Positions 1 through 8,821 of a stretch of 33,775 nucleotides of DNA are shown here, one piece after another. Every line of letters starts with the position of its first letter. The stretch's first letter is position 1. Position numbers and translations under genes: made by a program. Below the pieces are notes generated by a model. It was not told where the DNA came from and did not search any database. It was given only the letters and a program-made list of their open reading frames with translations. This DNA comes from Treponema sp. (lineage in GTDB: Bacteria; Spirochaetota; Spirochaetia; Treponematales; Treponemataceae), in assembly GCA_016296205.1 (NCBI GenBank), contig JAEDJS010000018.1, forward strand, positions 1 to 33,775, given 5' to 3'.

Positions 1-1749
1 GTTGTATTAAGTACAAACATTGCAGAGACTTCTGTAACAATTAATGGAATTACAACAGTAATCGATTCAGGTCTTGCAAAGTTGAATTTCTACAGTCCAA
101 GAACATTTACTTCCAGCTTAATTGAAACTCCTGTAAGCCGGGCAAGCTGTAACCAGAGACGTGGGCGAGCAGGACGAACATGCGCCGGAACATGCTACCG
201 TTTGTACAGCAGAGAAGATTTTGACCAGAGACAGGAATATACTACCGAAGAAATTTACAGAACAGATTTAAGTGAAGTTGTTTTGCGGATGAGTGAACTT
301 GGAATTACTGAGTTCGACAAATTTGATTTTATTTCTCCTCCAGGACGGGAAGGAATTCTTAGTGCAGTGGAAACTTTAAAAATGCTTGGAGCAATAGACA
401 GCACCGGCAACCTTACAAAAATCGGTGACTTAATGGTAAAGTTCCCCCTGGAGCCAAGAATCAGCAGAATAATTGTAGAAAGCATAATGCGTTATCCTGA
501 TATTCTTGAAGAAAGTCTGATTGCAGCAAGTTACCTTAGTGCCCAAAGTCCATTTGTTATGCCACAGGGAGAAGAAATTGAAGCCAGAAAAGCTCACCAC
601 GCATTCCGGGATATTCAGGGTGACTTTGTAAGTTACGTAAAATTATTCCGGACTTACCAGAGCATGAAAAACCGGGAACAATTCTGTACCAACAATTACC
701 TGGACTCACGAGTGATGGCCGAAATTGAAAACATTAAATTTCAGTTGGAAGAAATTGTTTCAAAAATCGGCATTCCTATTACCGGCGGTGGAAGCATGGA
801 CAACTATCTTACCTGTATTGCCAGCGGAATGATTCAATTTGTTTGTATCAGAGACGGCAAAGAAAGTTACAGAAGCCTTACACAGGATCATATTTTTCTT
901 CATCCTGGTTCAAGTATGTTCAGAAGCAATCCCCTTTATATTGTTGCTGGGGAAATTGTGCGCACAAGCCGAATGTTTGCAATGAGTGTAAGTCCCCTTA
1001 CAAAAAATATTCTTTCTAATCTGGACCCATCTCTGGAAAGTTCTCTGCAGCGTATGCGTGGTAAACAGGGCAGAAGTCTTACCGGCGGCTTTGAATATAG
1101 TGGAAATAAATTTTCTGACACAAAAACCCCAGCCTGTAAGGGTGACAAAAAACGTGACAGAAAAAAGAAAATTGTTGAGCAGGAGCAGGATATTATATCC
1201 TTTGGTGGAGAAATATTTAAAGTTCAAAAGGTTAAAGGAAGTAAAACAGTTATGCTTCCAGTTGATTCTTTGATTACTGCTGCAAAATACGAAACAAACG
1301 AAAACCTTCTTGCACAGATTGGCGGATTAAAAGGTCGTGTTCTCTATCAGAAAAATTACACTTGCCTTGATTCAACAAAAATGGAAATTATTATCAAATG
1401 TGCAAAATATTTAAATATTCTTCCGTTAAGAGCAGATAAATTCGACAGAAAACTAAATATGAATATTCTGCAAAGCCAGGAAATGTTCAGCAGACTTATG
1501 GAAAATATTCCAAACATAATGCGAATAACAGATGCTAAATCAAAATCAAAAGAGTATGGATTTATTGCACTTTGGACAGATGACAACGGAACATACTGGT
1601 TTAAAGTAAGCCGGGGATTCTCTACCGCATTAGGTGAAACAATTAGAAGTCTTGAGCAATTAATGGAAGACACAAAAGATAAACTGACTTCAGCACAAAA
1701 AGATCAGATTAACAGTCTTTACAGAACATTGAACAGTTTCTACGAATAA
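1..1749 (+). CDS. hrpA: ATP-dependent RNA helicase, DEAH-box HrpA type (5' end outside window)
   Basis: The C-terminal 582 residues of a DEAH-box helicase, which unwinds RNA using ATP in the cytoplasm. The frame is open from the first base, so the gene starts upstream of the window. Motif V (STNIAETSVTI, visible residues 4-14) and motif VI (QRRGRAGRT, around residue 50) of the RecA2 domain are present. They are followed by the winged-helix/HA2 region (about 85-240) and an OB-fold-like segment (about 270-320). A further 250 residues are lysine-rich and then unlike anything I recognise; they may be a lineage-specific extension. In the family this enzyme acts on structured mRNA or ribosomes; the exact role here is inferred. 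The gene converges on the minus-strand HEAT-repeat gene across a hairpin. Confidence 0.85.
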   Translation, partial: VVLSTNIAETSVTINGITTVIDSGLAKLNFYSPRTFTSSLIETPVSRASCNQRRGRAGRTCAGTCYRLYSREDFDQRQEYTTEEIYRTDLSEVVLRMSELGITEFDKFDFISPPGREGILSAVETLKMLGAIDSTGNLTKIGDLMVKFPLEPRISRIIVESIMRYPDILEESLIAASYLSAQSPFVMPQGEEIEARKAHHAFRDIQGDFVSYVKLFRTYQSMKNREQFCTNNYLDSRVMAEIENIKFQLEEIVSKIGIPITGGGSMDNYLTCIASGMIQFVCIRDGKESYRSLTQDHIFLHPGSSMFRSNPLYIVAGEIVRTSRMFAMSVSPLTKNILSNLDPSLESSLQRMRGKQGRSLTGGFEYSGNKFSDTKTPACKGDKKRDRKKKIVEQEQDIISFGGEIFKVQKVKGSKTVMLPVDSLITAAKYETNENLLAQIGGLKGRVLYQKNYTCLDSTKMEIIIKCAKYLNILPLRADKFDRKLNMNILQSQEMFSRLMENIPNIMRITDAKSKSKEYGFIALWTDDNGTYWFKVSRGFSTALGETIRSLEQLMEDTKDKLTSAQKDQINSLYRTLNSFYE

Positions 1750-1755
1750 AAAAAA

Positions 1756-1826
1756 TGCAGCCTAAAAATTGATATGTCTCAGTAAAACCAGACAAAAGTA
1801 ATGGGATCATATCAAATAAAGCTGCA
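1756..1826. terminator. Interrupted inverted repeat between convergent genes
   Basis: Outer arms TGCAGC (1756-1761) and GCTGCA (1821-1826) enclose inner perfect 8-bp arms TTGATATG (1769-1776) and CATATCAA (1808-1815). An A-run precedes the structure and a T-rich stretch follows, so it could end transcription from both sides. The loop is long, so this is a moderate call. Confidence 0.45.
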
Positions 1827-1837
1827 ATTTTATTAAA

Positions 1838-3457
1838 TTATTTTTCGGCGGAACTACTGTTTGATTCAGAGCCTTTATAAGAATTAACTCTTTCGAGAAT
1901 TGTTTTTGCTTTCTTGGAATTTGCGTTTGGTTTTTTTGTTTTTGGAAGAGGAAGTTTTTTCTCTTTTGCTTCATCAACAAGTTTCTGTTCTTCTTCTGTT
2001 AGCTCACCATCTTCTGAAGCAATTAATTCAACTTTTGAACGGCAGTTTGAATATTTTCCTTTTGCATAAATATCAAGACCTGTGCCCTGGGTTGCAACAT
2101 CAGCATTTTCCAGATACTGCAGACAAATTTGAGAATATTCACTTCTTGAATATTTTGCAAATTCTTTTCCAAGACCATATCGCATTGGCTTTCTTCTATC
2201 ATCTTTAAGGCACTCATCTGCCAGCTGGAGAATTTCTTTTGTACCTGTAGTTCCAGCTTTCATAAGTGCAGAACAGCTTTTTAATTTTGTTGCATCCATG
2301 ATTTTTTTATCGGTAATAATGCTTACAAGATATTCGTTGGCTTCGGAGGTAGCAAGATTTGCAAGAACATCATAACATTTGTTTTTTACCTGAGCTTCTT
2401 CGGTTTTGTCTTTACAGCGATAAATCAAATAAGGAACTGCATCTGTCATTTTGCGTTCATTTACACAATTAATGGCTTCAAGTCTTACACCTCTGTGACT
2501 GTCCTTAATTGCCTGGAGAAGATATTCATTTGTTGTTTCGTCATCAAAATTAGAAAGACCTTTTACAACATAACTTCTAATGTTTGGATCTTTTTCTTCA
2601 AAGAGATTATAGAGAACTTCTTTTGCATCCTCCTTTTTCATATTGCCGATTGCTTCTGCCGCATAAGCTCTCATAAAACCGTTTTCATTTTCATCAGTTG
2701 CAATTTCTTCCAGTTTGTCATAGGTTTCTATTGCACCAATTTTTCCAAGCATTCTAACAAGCTGCTGTTTCTGAGGAACAGTCAAATCTTCACGCTCAAT
2801 GAACTGACTCAAAAAAACAGCTTCATCACTGCCACCTACTTCCCCAATACAATTAAGGGCAGCATCAAAATAATCAACATCTTCTTTGTCAATTAATTCA
2901 ACAAGGGCCGGAATTGCTTCTTTTGTCTTTAATTTAGAAACATATTTAAAACATGCATCAACTGTATCTTTCTTTTGATCATAGGGATCATTTAAAATTT
3001 CAACTGCATAATCTTCAAGACAGGGATCTTCTGCCTTCATAAAATACTCAAGACATTTTTGTTTAACCTGAGGATTTTTTGATTTTTGAAACATGTCGTA
3101 AATATCATCACCAAAGCGGTGTTCTTCGTCCTTCATAAACTGGTCAATCATTTCTGTAACTTCAGTTTCAAGGCCATACTTAAAAGTGTCTCTGCATTTT
3201 TTTATATATTCAGAACCGTTGTGTTTTTCATCTTTTAAGGAAGCTTTATCCAGGTCATCATCTGAAATTTTTTTGGGACGCTTTGCACCTGGAATATTCC
3301 ATTTTCGTTTTGCATAATCACTTTCTTCAAATACAAATCCAGGTTTATCCTGATCCTTGTCTTGAATATTGTAATCAAGAGAAAACAAATTCATGGCAGC
3401 AACTATAAATGTTCCAAGAGCAATTATTTTTTTTGTAAAAGGTCCAATATATTTCAT
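1838..3457 (-). CDS. Secreted HEAT-repeat protein
   Basis: A 539-residue protein with an N-terminal signal peptide (MKYIG start, hydrophobic to about residue 26). A series of about 30-residue HEAT/Armadillo-like helical repeats runs from about residue 110 to 440, with recognisable repeats of the form 'ALVELI-DKED-DAALNCIGEVGG' type. The C-terminus is charged and Lys/Ser-rich. I moved the start from an upstream in-frame ATG to 3457, because GGAGG sits 8 nt before this ATG and the signal peptide begins there. HEAT repeats usually scaffold protein-protein contacts; the partner and function are unknown, and a periplasmic location is inferred from the signal peptide. It is the last gene of the tgt-side operon, 54 nt after tgt. 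Confidence 0.75.
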   Translation of the reverse strand: MKYIGPFTKKIIALGTFIVAAMNLFSLDYNIQDKDQDKPGFVFEESDYAKRKWNIPGAKRPKKISDDDLDKASLKDEKHNGSEYIKKCRDTFKYGLETEVTEMIDQFMKDEEHRFGDDIYDMFQKSKNPQVKQKCLEYFMKAEDPCLEDYAVEILNDPYDQKKDTVDACFKYVSKLKTKEAIPALVELIDKEDVDYFDAALNCIGEVGGSDEAVFLSQFIEREDLTVPQKQQLVRMLGKIGAIETYDKLEEIATDENENGFMRAYAAEAIGNMKKEDAKEVLYNLFEEKDPNIRSYVVKGLSNFDDETTNEYLLQAIKDSHRGVRLEAINCVNERKMTDAVPYLIYRCKDKTEEAQVKNKCYDVLANLATSEANEYLVSIITDKKIMDATKLKSCSALMKAGTTGTKEILQLADECLKDDRRKPMRYGLGKEFAKYSRSEYSQICLQYLENADVATQGTGLDIYAKGKYSNCRSKVELIASEDGELTEEEQKLVDEAKEKKLPLPKTKKPNANSKKAKTILERVNSYKGSESNSSSAEK

Positions 3458-3511
3458 GCTGGGTCCTCCATTAAACAAACAAATCATAATTTAAAAAGTT
3501 TCAGAAAAAAA

Positions 3512-4648
3512 TCAAAGTTCTCCAGAGTGAAAATTATCAAGGAAATTTTTCTTATATTCTTCAAAACGATTTTCCCTGATTGATAGTCTTACTTCCTTCA
3601 TCATGTTGTTAAGAAAATAAATATTGTGGTAACTAGCCAGCATTGAACTTAAAATTTCCTGTTCCTTAAACAAATGACGCAAATATGCACGACTATATGT
3701 TCTGCACACTTTACAGCTGCATTCAGGATCCAGAGGTCCAAAATCTTCTTTAAAACGTTCCTGCTTAATAGACAGATAGCCTTTATGAGTAAAATAACTT
3801 CCATTTCTGGCATTACGGGTTGGAAGAACACAGTCTGCCATATCAACACCGTTGGAAACCATTTCCAATAAATATTCCGGAGTTCCAATTCCCATTACAT
3901 AAATAGGTTTGTCCTGAGGAAGATACTTTACAGTCCATTCCAGCGTCTGAGCAAAAACTTCTGGAGTTTCTCCCACACTTAATCCGCCAATGGCAATTCC
4001 AGGTGTTTCAAGACTAGAAACAAATTCCGCACTTTCTTTTCTAAGATCTTCAAAAAAATTTCCCTGAACAATAGGAAACAAAACTCCTTTGTACCCTTCT
4101 TCCCTGCGCTTAATCCACTGATCTTTTGCTCTCTTTGCCCATCGGCTTGTAATGCCCAAAGCTTTGACAGCCTCTTTCTTTTCTACACCAAAACCTGTAC
4201 AAACATCAAGCTGCATCTGAATGTCGCTATTTAAATTTGTCTGCACATCAACAACACTTTCGGGAGTAAACAAATGCCTGCTTCCGTCAATATGGCTCTG
4301 AAAAGTAACACCTTCTTCTGTTATTTTCCGAAGCTTAGAAAGACTGAATACCTGGAATCCTCCGCTGTCTGTTAAGAAATTCTTCTTCCACTGAGTAAAC
4401 CCATGAAGTCCCCCTGCCTTTTTAACAAGAGAATCACCAGGCCGCAAATACATGTGATAAGTATTGGCAAGAATAATATCAAATCCAATTTCTTCAAGAT
4501 CATCTTTACTTACAGCCTTTACAGCACCATTAGTTCCAACTGGCATAAATACAGGAGTTTCTACATCCCCATGAGGAAGATGAATTACCCCGGTTCTTGC
4601 TTTAGAATTCTGATCCTTGTGTGTTATATCAAAAATTTTTTCTATCAT
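3512..4648 (-). CDS. tgt: Queuine/preQ1 tRNA-guanine transglycosylase
   Basis: A 378-residue tRNA-guanine transglycosylase, which exchanges G34 in the wobble position of GUN-anticodon tRNAs for preQ1 in bacteria. The length is normal. Conserved elements are all visible: general acid/base Asp94 in DSGGFQVFSL, the GGLSVGE and MGIGTPE substrate-pocket motifs, nucleophile Asp272 in DMADCVLPTRNARNG, and zinc ligands Cys310, Cys312, Cys315 and His341. A Shine-Dalgarno sequence (CTGGAG) lies 8 nt before the ATG. It begins 16 nt after the LptG-like gene and is followed by the HEAT gene. No queuosine biosynthesis genes (queA, queC-F) are seen in the window. Confidence 0.97.
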   Translation of the reverse strand: MIEKIFDITHKDQNSKARTGVIHLPHGDVETPVFMPVGTNGAVKAVSKDDLEEIGFDIILANTYHMYLRPGDSLVKKAGGLHGFTQWKKNFLTDSGGFQVFSLSKLRKITEEGVTFQSHIDGSRHLFTPESVVDVQTNLNSDIQMQLDVCTGFGVEKKEAVKALGITSRWAKRAKDQWIKRREEGYKGVLFPIVQGNFFEDLRKESAEFVSSLETPGIAIGGLSVGETPEVFAQTLEWTVKYLPQDKPIYVMGIGTPEYLLEMVSNGVDMADCVLPTRNARNGSYFTHKGYLSIKQERFKEDFGPLDPECSCKVCRTYSRAYLRHLFKEQEILSSMLASYHNIYFLNNMMKEVRLSIRENRFEEYKKNFLDNFHSGEL

Positions 4649-4664
4649 ACTAAACTCCAGAAAA

Positions 4665-5735
4665 TCAAGTGCGTGCGTATCTTAAAAGAATAACGCTTAA
4701 AACAGTAAAAAACAAAATAGGAAATGCTGAACCAAACAACGGCGGAATTGCACCAAATTTTGCCATCAGCATAGTAATCATCTGCAAAACATAGAACAAA
4801 ACAACAGCACCAATACTAAGGGCCAGGGAAATAATCAGAACATTTTTTCTTGTTTTTCCACTTAAACCAATTGCAAGGAACACAACAATAAAAACAACAA
4901 ATGGGAATGCAAACTTTTTATAGTAAACACTTTTTGCTTCACTGCACGGAAGTCCGGCTTTTTCCAGATGGCGAATATATTGCCGTGCCTCTCTGGTACT
5001 TACTTCTTCAATATCAACCACATTGTTTCTAAAAGTATCTGGTTCTTCTGTTAGTCTGTCCAGAAACTGTTTATCTACTTCAGTCTGAACAAGAGTTGAA
5101 TCCTGTCTTGTATATTGAATAGCATTATTCAGTACCCATTTACCATCGTGGAAAAGTGCATTGTCTGACCTTATTATAGACTGGAAACTTTTATCCTTAT
5201 CCCTGAAAACAATTGTAATTCCGTAAAGGCGTTTCTGTGCATCATCATAAAAATCGGCTTTATAAATCACCCTTCCTTCTTCACTCATAATAACGATGCG
5301 GTCATTATTTGTGCTTGTTTCTTTATGAAGTGCCTCTTTTTGAATGCTCTGTTTTTTTGCATAAGTTGGAACAACAACAAAATCATCAAAGAAGAAAAGT
5401 CCAAAACTTGCGATTACAGAAAAAATAAGAAGAGGCATAGTGAATTTTAAGAGAGAAATTCCACTGGCAAAAATTGCAGTCAATTCATTTTTTGCATACA
5501 GATCACTTAAGGTATAGGCAACTGCAAACAGAACAGCAATGGGAACTGAATACCAAATTGTTTTAGGAAGAAAATAAAGCATGATTTTTCCAACAATTTC
5601 CAGAGGAACTTCACGGGCAATGTAACTCCACAGATTAATAAAAAGATCTGTTATGGAAAGAATCATACAGAAAAATACCAGAGAACCTAAAAAAACAGGA
5701 ATAAATTTTTTGTAAAGATAAATCAGCATTTTCAT
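4665..5735 (-). CDS. lptG: LptG-like YjgP/YjgQ permease
   Basis: A 356-residue inner-membrane protein of the YjgP/YjgQ family. Three hydrophobic segments lie near the N-terminus (about residues 10-32, 55-80, 95-115). A soluble, mostly beta periplasmic domain follows (about 125-265), then three C-terminal membrane helices (about 270-350). In LPS-bearing bacteria, LptF and LptG pair with the ATPase LptB to pull lipid from the inner membrane. Treponemes generally lack classical LPS, so the substrate here is unclear; another glycolipid or lipoprotein is possible. AGGAGG precedes the start. It follows the LptF-like gene by 10 nt. The F/G assignment rests on order and length; only the family is certain. 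Confidence 0.85.
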   Translation of the reverse strand: MKMLIYLYKKFIPVFLGSLVFFCMILSITDLFINLWSYIAREVPLEIVGKIMLYFLPKTIWYSVPIAVLFAVAYTLSDLYAKNELTAIFASGISLLKFTMPLLIFSVIASFGLFFFDDFVVVPTYAKKQSIQKEALHKETSTNNDRIVIMSEEGRVIYKADFYDDAQKRLYGITIVFRDKDKSFQSIIRSDNALFHDGKWVLNNAIQYTRQDSTLVQTEVDKQFLDRLTEEPDTFRNNVVDIEEVSTREARQYIRHLEKAGLPCSEAKSVYYKKFAFPFVVFIVVFLAIGLSGKTRKNVLIISLALSIGAVVLFYVLQMITMLMAKFGAIPPLFGSAFPILFFTVLSVILLRYART

Positions 5736-5745
5736 TTTGAGCCTC

Positions 5746-7083
5746 CTATTTTTTTATAAGCTTCAGATAAAGCAGAATTCCAATAAGACCAATAAGCAGG
5801 TTAGGTCCCCACATCATAACAAACGCGTTCAAGCCACCACGAATACCAAACATCTGCCCCATAATAGTAACACACCAGTAAAGCAGCGAAATTAAAACAC
5901 CAAAAATCAATCCAAGAGTAGTACCATCTTTACGGCCAAAAATCAAACTTAGTGGAAGTGCAAGAATAGCAAAGAAAATTGAACCAAAAGGAATTGAAAA
6001 TTTTTTATAGTATTCAAGATTATAAGAATTCATCGTAATATCAGAAATATTCGATTTTTTCTTCATTTTATTGATGAGTTTCTTCAGGTCCCAGCTAGTC
6101 ATTTCACGGGGACTTGTACCACCGCTCATAATTACAAAAGAGCTTTCAAAAACATTAAGTTTAAGATTCTTTGAATCAAGGACTTCATAGTTGTCTTTAT
6201 TTTTTTTATTGAACATTACTACAAAAGCATCATCCATTTCCAGCTGCATCAAAACTCCTTCAACATCGCTTTTATGGATATCACTTTCCTTTGAGATAAT
6301 CATTCTAGGATTATTGGCTTTGTCTGTACTAAAAAACACAAGATCAGAAACGTGCTCCTTGTTAACATCCCCAATAACTAATACGGAATCGTTAAGACGT
6401 TTAACAGACTGACTTTCCAATTCAATTGCAGGATTTGAGGCAATTACCTTTTTATAATATTTTGCGTAGTTTAATGTTCCCAGGGGAAGAAGATAATCAT
6501 TAACAAAAAAACTTGTAACAGAAATAATCATTCCAAGAACAAGAACAGGCTTTAAAAGAATTTTATAACGCTGACCGCTGGCTCTCAAAATAAGGATTTC
6601 GTTATCGGTTACCATTCTTCCAAGACACATTAAAAAACCAACAAGAGTTGCAAAAGGCGCAGACTGAGCAATAACTCCAGGAAGACTGTACCAGATCAGC
6701 CTTATAACACTTGGCAAGGGAACATGTTTTCCAAGAATTGTTTCTGCCATAAGAAGAATCTGATTAACAAAGAAAATCATAAAGAAGGCTGCAAAACAAA
6801 CAAGAAAATACAGGAACAATTCTTTCATAATGTAGCGGAACATTACAGAATCTTTTACATCTTCAAAATTGTCCAGCTTATCCTTAAAATAATCCTGCAG
6901 CTTAATGATTTTAAATTTACTGGCAAGAAAAAGCCCTGTTTTAAAATAAATCCGGCGGAGAGAAAAATTCTTAAAAAAATCTACTGTTTGTTTGACAGCA
7001 GGAAGCTCCAGAAACTTTTTCCAAAAACCGGCAATTGAGTCACTTATTGAATTATATAAATCCCCAAAGCTACGAATTTTCAT
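5746..7083 (-). CDS. lptF: LptF-like YjgP/YjgQ permease with N-terminal extension
   Basis: A 445-residue YjgP/YjgQ-family inner-membrane protein, partner of the next gene. It has the same plan: N-terminal helices (about residues 88-112, 130-155, 185-205), a periplasmic domain of about 140 residues, and C-terminal helices (about 365-440). It is about 80 residues longer than the usual 360, because a basic, Phe/Lys-rich amphipathic segment precedes the first membrane helix. Its ATG overlaps the dut stop codon in ATGA, so translation is coupled. The shorter Met near the first helix is an alternative start, but the ATGA overlap favours the long form. No LptB or LptC gene is in the window. Confidence 0.83.
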   Translation of the reverse strand: MKIRSFGDLYNSISDSIAGFWKKFLELPAVKQTVDFFKNFSLRRIYFKTGLFLASKFKIIKLQDYFKDKLDNFEDVKDSVMFRYIMKELFLYFLVCFAAFFMIFFVNQILLMAETILGKHVPLPSVIRLIWYSLPGVIAQSAPFATLVGFLMCLGRMVTDNEILILRASGQRYKILLKPVLVLGMIISVTSFFVNDYLLPLGTLNYAKYYKKVIASNPAIELESQSVKRLNDSVLVIGDVNKEHVSDLVFFSTDKANNPRMIISKESDIHKSDVEGVLMQLEMDDAFVVMFNKKNKDNYEVLDSKNLKLNVFESSFVIMSGGTSPREMTSWDLKKLINKMKKKSNISDITMNSYNLEYYKKFSIPFGSIFFAILALPLSLIFGRKDGTTLGLIFGVLISLLYWCVTIMGQMFGIRGGLNAFVMMWGPNLLIGLIGILLYLKLIKK

Positions 7084-7532
7084 GAATCAGCAACTCCAGT
7101 TGAACCAAATCCTTTGTCTCCCCTTTTAGTTTCAGAAAGCTGATCTGTCTTAACAAAAATTCCCTGAGTTACAGGAGAGACTACAATCTGAGCAATTCTA
7201 TCACCGTTATTAACTGTAAAATCTGTTGCACCAAAATTAATCAGAATAATTTTAAGTTCACCTCTATAGTCACTGTCGATTGTTCCTGGAGAATTTAAAA
7301 CCCCAATTCCATTTTTTGCAGCCAGTCCGCTTCTTGGGCGCACTTGAATTTCATATCCTTCTGGAATTTCATAAAAAACCCCGGTAGGAATAATTTTGCT
7401 GCTTCCTTTTGAAATCACAACTGGTTCACTAACAAAAGCACAAACGTCTGCTCCTGCCGCACCTTCTGTTTTATATTCAGGAACGATTGCTCCTTCCATG
7501 CATTTATATTTTATCTGAACTTTATTAACCAT
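7080..7532 (-). CDS. dut: dUTP diphosphatase (trimeric dUTPase)
   Basis: A 150-residue trimeric dUTPase, which hydrolyses dUTP to dUMP and PPi, keeping uracil out of DNA and feeding thymidylate synthesis. All five family motifs are present in order: AGADVCA (motif 1), PRSGLAAKNG (2), GTIDSDYRGE (3, with the catalytic Asp), NGDRIAQIVV (4) and the C-terminal RGDKGFGSTG (5, the flexible nucleotide-closing arm). An AAGGTG ribosome-binding site precedes the ATG. It lies 12 nt after the M16 peptidase and overlaps lptF by 4 nt. The pnp / M16 peptidase / dut neighbourhood also occurs in Firmicutes. Confidence 0.97.
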   Translation of the reverse strand: MVNKVQIKYKCMEGAIVPEYKTEGAAGADVCAFVSEPVVISKGSSKIIPTGVFYEIPEGYEIQVRPRSGLAAKNGIGVLNSPGTIDSDYRGELKIILINFGATDFTVNNGDRIAQIVVSPVTQGIFVKTDQLSETKRGDKGFGSTGVADS

Positions 7533-7544
7533 TTTAACACACCT

Positions 7545-8807
7545 TTAGAATTTCCACCTGAACCTGGAACCATAAACCACAATTGATTTCTGGTCACCAA
7601 AAAGTACACGAGCACAATCCATTATATCATTTTTTGTTACGCTTCGTATATCCTGCAAAGTTTCTTCTGTATCGGCAAGATCAAAACCCAGCCAAAAATT
7701 TCTGTCCAGCCTTTTAGCAATAAATTCACTGTCCTGGCCGGCAAGAAATTCTTCACCGCAAAGATGTTCCTTGGCATTATTGATTTCCTGATCAGAAAAA
7801 TTCATATTTTCCAGTGACAGTTGACTGTTCAGCAATTTTAAAACTTCATTTGTCTTGTTTTTTTCACAGCTTACATAACCATACCAGATTGAAGCGCCGC
7901 AATAATTTACGATGTAACTTGAAACATTATAGCAAAGACCACTATCTTCCCGCAAAGCAGTAAACAAACGGCTGCTGGTAGTTCCTCCAAGAATCGAATC
8001 AAGAACAAGAAGTGAATAGACATCTTTTTTTGTAAGTTGATTTTTAAAAGGAAAAACTGCAAAAATCTGCTGCTGACCAAAACTGCTTTTAACCTGAACA
8101 TTACCGGCTTTAAAAAAGTTTCCATTTTTGCCCAATGCAGAATCAACTTTTGTATAATCAACTTGTTCCGGATTTTTTTTACTAAGATTTTCTGTTAAAA
8201 ATTTTGCGGCAAAATCAACATCAAAATTTCCGGCAATACAGACATGAAGATTTCCGCTTTTAATATATTTTTTATACCAGCTGAACAATTGTTCCCTGGT
8301 GATTTTTTCTACATCTTCAACAGAGCCCCCAACACTGTGAGCAAGCCCTTTAACATTCCAGATTATTTTTGCAACTGCATCAACAGAACATTCTTCAGGA
8401 TCATCTAACGCAGACACAATTTCGCTCTGAATTACTTTTCTTTCTTTTTGAATTTCAGTTTCGTCAAAAAGTGAATTTTCTGTCATATCACAAATAATTT
8501 TAAGAGCTTTCTGAAAATTATCATTTAAAGACGGTACAACACAATGAACACAAATATTTTCCTTATCTGTCCAAGCATTAATATATCCGCCCATAACATC
8601 AAAGGCACAGGAAATATCTCTGGCTTTTAGTGAGGAAGTTCCTTTAAAAATCATGTGTTCAGTAAAATGGGTTATACCGTAGTTTTCTTTTGATTCAATG
8701 CGGCTTCCCACAGAAAACCAAAAACCGATTGCCACTGAATTTGAAGCAGCAACCGGTTCTGTAAGCAGTGTAACCCCGTTCTGCAATTTTTCTGCTTTAC
8801 CGGGCAT
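7545..8807 (-). CDS. M16-family zinc peptidase (processing peptidase-like)
   Basis: A 420-residue member of the pitrilysin/mitochondrial processing peptidase family (M16). The inverted zinc motif HxxEH is HFTEH, giving His47, Glu50 and His51; the distal glutamate ligand is probably Glu129 in the QSEI segment. The length matches the single-unit bacterial M16B type, which works as a dimer. A second domain (about 210-420) contains the TSSRLF stretch typical of the family. It sits directly downstream of pnp, as mlpA/ymxG does in Bacillus. No Shine-Dalgarno is visible in the 14-nt gap after pnp, so reinitiation after pnp is likely. The cellular substrate is not known. Confidence 0.92.
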   Translation of the reverse strand: MPGKAEKLQNGVTLLTEPVAASNSVAIGFWFSVGSRIESKENYGITHFTEHMIFKGTSSLKARDISCAFDVMGGYINAWTDKENICVHCVVPSLNDNFQKALKIICDMTENSLFDETEIQKERKVIQSEIVSALDDPEECSVDAVAKIIWNVKGLAHSVGGSVEDVEKITREQLFSWYKKYIKSGNLHVCIAGNFDVDFAAKFLTENLSKKNPEQVDYTKVDSALGKNGNFFKAGNVQVKSSFGQQQIFAVFPFKNQLTKKDVYSLLVLDSILGGTTSSRLFTALREDSGLCYNVSSYIVNYCGASIWYGYVSCEKNKTNEVLKLLNSQLSLENMNFSDQEINNAKEHLCGEEFLAGQDSEFIAKRLDRNFWLGFDLADTEETLQDIRSVTKNDIMDCARVLFGDQKSIVVYGSRFRWKF

Positions 8808-8821
8808 GTTAACTTAAAAAA

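Noticed and set aside
1..1749. Helicase starting at a TTG at position 82
   Set aside because: The frame is open to base 1 and encodes helicase motif V upstream of 82, so the gene is cut by the window edge.
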